From NCBI GenBank assembly GCA_030435675.1, contig CM059622.1, forward strand, positions 4,092,001 to 4,156,000: a stretch of 64,000 nucleotides of DNA. The letters are read 5' to 3'. Shown in pieces: positions 59,400-64,000 of the stretch. Within the stretch, counting starts at the first letter, position 1. Every line of letters starts with the position of its first letter. Source of the DNA: Steinernema hermaphroditum (lineage: Eukaryota > Nematoda > Chromadorea > Rhabditida > Steinernematidae). Position numbers and translations under genes: made by a program. The notes beneath the pieces are model-generated. The model did not search any database. It was not told the DNA's origin and saw only the letters and a program-made list of their open reading frames with translations.

Positions 59400-60046
59400 C
59401 TAAGCTCCACTTTCTTCATGACTCGGCTTCTCTTTCGGGACAAACTGTTTCAAAGTGTCTTCGGGAATGCCGGCGTCCTTGGCACATTCGATGACCGTGG
59501 CCAAGGCCTTTTTCATCAGGTCGCGCTCCTCCACAGCGGCGCGGTGACTCAGAATCGCGTCTTCGAGCTCTTCCAGCAGATCCTGCCTCCGTTCTTTCAC
59601 GGCGATTGCTGTCGTGCTCCGCAGGTCCTTGAATTCGGGCATCGCAATATTGTCGGGAATCTGCATCTTCTTCCGAAGACTCTCCTGAAGTAATCTTTGA
59701 TAAGCATGGTCATGAAACAAGGCGCACCTCAACTCTGTGCCTGAACTGGCAGATCGTTTCCATCTTCGCCGTCCTCAGATCGCACTGCTTCAGAATTCGA
59801 TTCTTCCGCGCGGCGGAGAGGCCGCGACCCTTGAGAATCTGGGCGAGCTGCTGGAAGATCCCTGCGTTGGCCGCGTCGACGATCGCTTCGACAACTAAAT
59901 GAGAGATCGAAGAGGAACAGGATGGAGAACTGACCATCATAGGCAAAAAAATCGGGAGATTCGTCGACGAGGCTGATCTGACGGACGGCGGCGTTCAAAG
60001 ACCGCTTCTGATCCTCCGACATGGCGACGTCCGGGTTTTGGCTCAT
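59400..60046 (-). CDS. Unknown helical protein
   Basis: Three exons (60046-59935, 59894-59728, 59684-59400) with 40- and 43-nt introns encode 187 residues. The product is hydrophilic and mostly helical, with charged segments (LKGRGLSAARKNRILKQ, IAVKERRQDLLEELEDAI, VEERDLMKKALATVIECAKD) and a Lys/Glu-rich end. There is no signal peptide or membrane helix, so it is probably cytosolic or nuclear. I do not recognise the family. All phases close, which supports a real gene. The 5' flank is shared divergently with the C-type lectin gene. Confidence 0.72.
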
Positions 60047-60580
60047 CGTCGGACTTTCGACTGTTCAGCGCTGGATCAGAAAACGAAATGATCGCAGAGG
60101 GACGAGCCTGTCTCTGGTGGCATCTACCAGACGTCTACCCGCAATGGCTAAGTGTCTGAACTTGCGTTTTAAAGGAACCGCTCTTCGTTTGGTCCTTTGC
60201 CTTCCCCACAAATGAAACGTCATGTCCCGAACTTTGCACAGGAACGTGTCCGTCGCTTAATCGTATGAGCAAAGTCGGTAATCTAGCCTCGCCTCGCATA
60301 AAGCCTTTCGTTCGAACAATGTGCTTTGCTCAGTATACCCATACCCACTTCCGGCATTCTTTTGAATTCTCCCACTGGAGGCGTGCAACGACTGTAATTC
60401 TGTTTACGTAGAATCAAAGAACGCTTATCGCCCCGTGAGCATTCCTCAGATAGCGTTGTAGTTTACAAGCGGCGCTCCTCTATTTCTGACACCTTGTCCC
60501 TGACACCCTTGGCAGTTTTGTGCGTTTCTTTTCGACTGACTCCCCTGCTACTTCTTAATCGTCACAGCCTTCCAGATACC
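60047..60580. promoter_or_regulatory. Divergent promoter region
   Basis: 534 bp between the starts of the unknown helical-protein gene (-) and the lectin gene (+). No separate gene is supported. Confidence 0.35.
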
Positions 60581-61126
60581 ATGAAGACAGAAACATTCCT
60601 CTTCTCCATCCTCTTCGCGATTTGTCTTTCTGACGAACTTCTGGACGACTGTCACAAAATTTGTCAGAGCAGAGTGCCTTGCTGGGACGGATGGACCTAC
60701 TACAGTCACACCAGATCCTGCTACCGTGTCTACCACAACATGAACTGGTTCCAAGCAGCCGACTACTGTAGATCTCTCGGCGCCAATCTAACCTCCATCC
60801 ACGGCAATCACGAGAACTCGTTCGTAGGCAGAGTGGCCTACAACGGCGATGGCGACGCCAGAACCTGGGTCGGAGGGTTCTACTTTGGCGGCGAATACAA
60901 TTGGAACGACGGCACAGAGATGGATTTTACGAATTGGCGATTCGATTTCGAGGAAAAGGACGAAGCCTATCCTTGTGTTAGCGTGAGTGAATGAATGATT
61001 CCCGTTTGACCGAGGGAAACGTTGCAGATCGAGAACTTCAAATGCACAAACAAGATTAAGTGGTTGAACGACGACTGCTACAGGCAGCTTCGGACCTTCG
61101 TCTGCAAGAGGCCAGCTTTCTTCTAA
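60581..61126 (+). CDS. Secreted C-type lectin-like protein
   Basis: Exons 60581-60982 and 61028-61126 (45-nt intron) encode 166 residues: a signal peptide (MKTETFLFSILFAICLS) and one C-type lectin-like domain. Landmarks are CWDGWTYYSHTRSCYRVY, the WFQAADYCRSLGANL helix, WVGG, WNDGTEMDFTNW, and C-terminal WLNDDCYRQLRTFVC with the WND-like core and the closing Cys pair. No canonical EPN or QPD sugar-specificity triplet was seen, so calcium-dependent sugar binding is uncertain. Clec proteins in worms are typically secreted in gut or epidermis, often infection-responsive. An ATG at 60494 is in frame but would bury the signal peptide; 60581 is preferred. Confidence 0.88.
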
Positions 61127-62115
61127 GTTCTCAAAATGTATTTTAATTGTAATTATTAAAAATCTTTCTTCTCCTCTGCTTTGTGGCACTCTCTAGAGCT
61201 ATAGCTCGAACTCGACATAGGCTCCAAGGACTATACTTCTTGCAGAGAGTTGTTTGGGTGGTACCGTATTGTTTTCGGGATATGGGCGGGTTGACTTCTC
61301 AGATTAAGCTCTCAAAATGGCCAGTTTTCAAAAATTGTCACGAATTTTAACGACTAATCTCTCTTAGCGCATCCTCTTTATGAACTACTGGTGAGGGGCT
61401 GAGGTCAACGTGGAAAGAAGAATGAAGACAATACTGTCAAGAAAACAAGTTGGCAACTCAGAACATTATCCTCACTTCAGAGTCAAGTTCCCGGCCACGA
61501 TTCCAAAATATTCTATAGCAAATTTCAGTGGACCTCTATGCAAAATCTGCTTACTACGCTGGTTTTGTGTTGACAATGCTTTCAAGACCATAAACCTCCT
61601 TATCATTTGTTTGCACATCTATGTTCAGATCGTACGTCACAACTCTGTATGTTTGGGGCATGAATGAGTCACCTATCGTACGGACCTGCTTGGTTTTTGA
61701 ACTCCGTCGTAAGCTGCCGAAATAATAAAGATGACGGCTGATCGGATTAGCGTCTAGATAATGCTTTAAGCGCGATGCTGATGTCGATGACGCCCACAAT
61801 CAGGATGCCACTTCTGCTAGGCAGAGCTTCGCACGTTTAAAAAGAAGTCGTTTGCTAGTAGGATGTACTTTGGGACGCCTGAGCCTGGATACATTACGGA
61901 TTGGTACAAGTTCGAGGGGTGGTATATGTATTTGATATGGCTAGGTATGAGGCTACTGATAGACAAGCCCCACGACTTACAAAAGTGCTCTTTACGGAGA
62001 GTAACAGAAATGCTACCTAAGTCTTGAGTCTCTTTATTTTGCGTATTTACACACATAAACATTTGATTCCAATCAAACAGAAACAAAACAATTCAGCCCC
62101 TTCTCCCTTCAAATC
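61127..62115. other. Intergenic, no supported gene
   Basis: Between the convergent lectin and GART 3' ends. Frames at 61410-61667 and 61817-62086 have no recognisable content. A TACCGTA is at 61262. Confidence 0.35.
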
Positions 62116-63706
62116 TTAGGCATCCTTCGCGAGGAACGACTTAGCCACAGTCTCCATAGCCTCAGCGAACACGATGTGTTCCTTCACCTTGATCCTCTCG
62201 TGAAGCGAGTCTTCGGTGTCGTCGTCGTACACAGGCACAGCCTCCTAAAGGCCCACTTTACTGTCAGTTCAACTAGTCAACGCATACCTGCGCGATAATG
62301 GCACCAGCGTCCACTTCTACGTCGGCGAAGTGGGCGGTACAGCCGGCGATCTTGACCTTAGCCTCCAGGGCCAGCTGCACGGCGTGGGCGCCCTTGAAGG
62401 AGGGCAGAAGCGAGGGATGGATGTTGATGATGCGATTCTTCCAGCGGCCGATGAAGGAGGCGGTGAGGATTCGCATGAAGCCGGCCAGGCAGATCAGCTC
62501 GATGCCGCGCTTCTCGAGCTCCTTCGTGATGATTGCCTCGTAGTCCTCGCGTGCGCCCACAGACGGAACGACGACCGTCTCGATGCCGTATGAGCGCGCG
62601 ATGGCGATTCCTCCGGCGTCGGCCTTGTTGCTGATCACCACGCGGACGGTGCAGTTGCTCTTTGCGTAGAGACTCTTTTCAATCAGCTTCTTCATGTTGC
62701 TGCCTAAAAGATGGGCAGGTGCTATGAGGTCCCAATAAAGAGCACTTACCAGCTCCGGAGATGAGGATAGCAACGTTGATTTTCCTCGTCTGAGTCTTCA
62801 CGAATCGGTATTTAAACGTGTTTTCCATGTTCTTGTAGACGATCTGATCCTTCGTCGTCTGTTTGACGATGTTTCCGATCTTGTAGATCGAAGACTCGCC
62901 GTTGTCGATGAGAGAGTCGGTGACGGCTTCTTGGTGCTTGGGGTCGACGACGAGGATGAGACCGACGCCGCAGTTGAAGGTTTTCAGCATTTCGGGGGGC
63001 GACACGGGTCCATTCGAGTGGAGCCAGTCGAAGACCTCCGGGATGGACCAGCTGCCGCATTCCTAGGGATTACAAGTAGATGAGACGATCAGGGACGACT
63101 TACGATCTCAGCGGCGACATGAGGAGGGAAGACTCGTGGGAGGTTCTCGGTGATTCCGCCGCCGGTGATGTGCGCGATGGCCTTAACCTTGCCGGATTTG
63201 AGCGCTCCAAGGACCGACTTCACATAGAGTTTCGTGGGACGGAGCAGTTCCTCTCCGATGGACACCTGCGGATTCCAAGGCGCCGGGTCCTTGTAGGAGA
63301 AGCCGTTGTCAGAGACGATCTTTCGCACCAAACTGAATCCGTTGCTGTGAAGGCCGTTGGAGGGGAGGGCGAGAAGGACGTCTCCCTCGGAGACAGCGTC
63401 GACGAGGGGAAGTTGGGGCCAAGAGGCTTCGCGGGCGCCGATGCAGCATCCGGCAACATCCCACTGGCCGGGATTGTACACTCCGGGCATTTCGGCCGTT
63501 TCTCCTCCGACCAGTGCGCAGCCCGACTCCTTGCAGGCCTTGGCGATCGAACGGATTACCGCGGCGGCTTCCTCCTTCACGAGGCGGCCGGTGACGTAGT
63601 AGTCCAGGAAGGCGACGGGACGGGCGCAGTGGCAGAGAACGTCGTTGACGCACATTCCGACCAGATCGTAGCCGAGTCCGTCGAAGTGGCCGGTGGCTTC
63701 GGCGAC
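62116..63706 (-). CDS. GART: AIR synthetase and GAR formyltransferase part, 5' end beyond the window
   Basis: De novo purine synthesis enzyme. Exons 63706-63104, 63062-62750, 62703-62288 and 62244-62116 are in phase; the gene continues right past 63707. The first part is the AIR synthetase (PurM) domain: LVGMCVNDVLCHC, FLDYYVTGRL, GCALVGGETAEMPGVY, LPSNGLHSNGFSLVR, AHITGGGITENLPR and FNCGVGL. The second is GAR transformylase (PurN): VAILISGAGSN, VISNKADAGG, LAGFMRILT, NIHPSLLPSFKG with the catalytic Asn-His, and AHFADVEVDAGAII with the catalytic Asp. In animals these follow a GAR synthetase domain in one protein, expected beyond the window. The protein ends AKSFLAKDA. Confidence 0.95.
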
Positions 63707-64000
63707 CTGAATGTAAGGGTTAAGTAGCCAAATTGAGTTCTTGAGAAACAGGAAAAGGAGAAACGATTATGGCCATCTGTTTCAGAGATTTGGTAAAAGT
63801 GAAATTTCTAGATTTTGAGAATGTTTTACGAGTATACGTCAACGGTCCCTAGATTCGACTTTGCTTCATGTCATGCAACCTACACCTAGAAAGTACAATT
63901 CCCTTTCTGATCTTGGATTGTGAGACATAGAGCGGTGCGATAAGTGAAGCCTTGATCTAGGTGATCAGCTCCAAAAAACGGTGTCATTAGGACTATTTTT
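63707..64000 (-). other. GART intron (partial)
   Basis: AT-rich sequence upstream of the acceptor at 63707 with no further AIR-synthetase exon inside the window. This intron is at least 294 nt, longer than most here. Confidence 0.5.

Noticed and set aside
60494..60580. Upstream in-frame ATG for the lectin gene
   Set aside because: It would place the signal peptide internally; the ATG at 60581 starts directly with it.
63080..63727. 215-codon plus-strand frame
   Set aside because: Antisense to the AIR synthetase exon of GART.

Overview
The window is nuclear DNA from a nematode, most likely a rhabditid or tylenchine worm (a Steinernema-like genome would fit; the genus cannot be fixed from sequence alone). 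The evidence is spliced genes with very short introns (29-55 nt in most models), an SL-type acceptor directly before the rpl-7 start, worm-type gene families (FLYWCH proteins, C-type lectin, histidine acid phosphatases, a SOL-2/Neto relative, the STAR protein ASD-2) and TGATAAG-type GATA sites in promoters of secreted-protein genes. GC is moderate and genes lie on both strands without obvious operons.

Layout. 0-12.7 kb is housekeeping-rich: a degenerate LIM-like exon, RAB-11 (-), ribosomal protein L7 (+), a MEI-2-like katanin regulatory subunit (-), a trehalase with a probable GPI-anchor signal (-) and a ZDHHC6-like palmitoyltransferase with a C-terminal SH3-like tail (-). 13-31 kb is an accessory, duplication-rich zone: two divergent pairs of tiny secreted granulin-like genes (13.1-14.0 kb and 30.1-31.0 kb, one pair an inverted copy of the other), a tandem FLYWCH pair, two almost identical secreted histidine acid phosphatases 4.0 kb apart with an unknown gene between them, a ubiquitin-protease-like gene whose catalytic Cys box is lost, an unknown coiled-coil protein, and several inverted-repeat elements. 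31.7-37.0 kb holds a complete ten-exon CUB-CUB-LDLa-TM gene (SOL-2/Neto type).

37-55 kb is gene-poor, with a short MITE, copies of a dispersed repeat, a tRNA-like inverted pair, GC-rich islets, one new two-exon small gene (46.7-47.1 kb) and one doubtful membrane-protein ORF. 55-58.5 kb carries asd-2 (STAR/KH RNA-binding protein) with alternative C-termini, one resembling the nuclear QKI-5 tail. 59-64 kb holds a severed phosphatase exon, an unknown conserved-looking gene, a secreted C-type lectin and the 3' half of the purine-synthesis gene GART, which runs off the right edge.

The most interesting material is the granulin-like family: signal peptide, ten-cysteine half-granulin and a separately encoded cationic amphipathic tail, in two inverted divergent pairs that share TATA boxes and gut-type GATA sites. 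The dead-protease USP-like gene and the asd-2 tail switch come next. Gene models were read by hand from splice sites and reading phase; no search was run.
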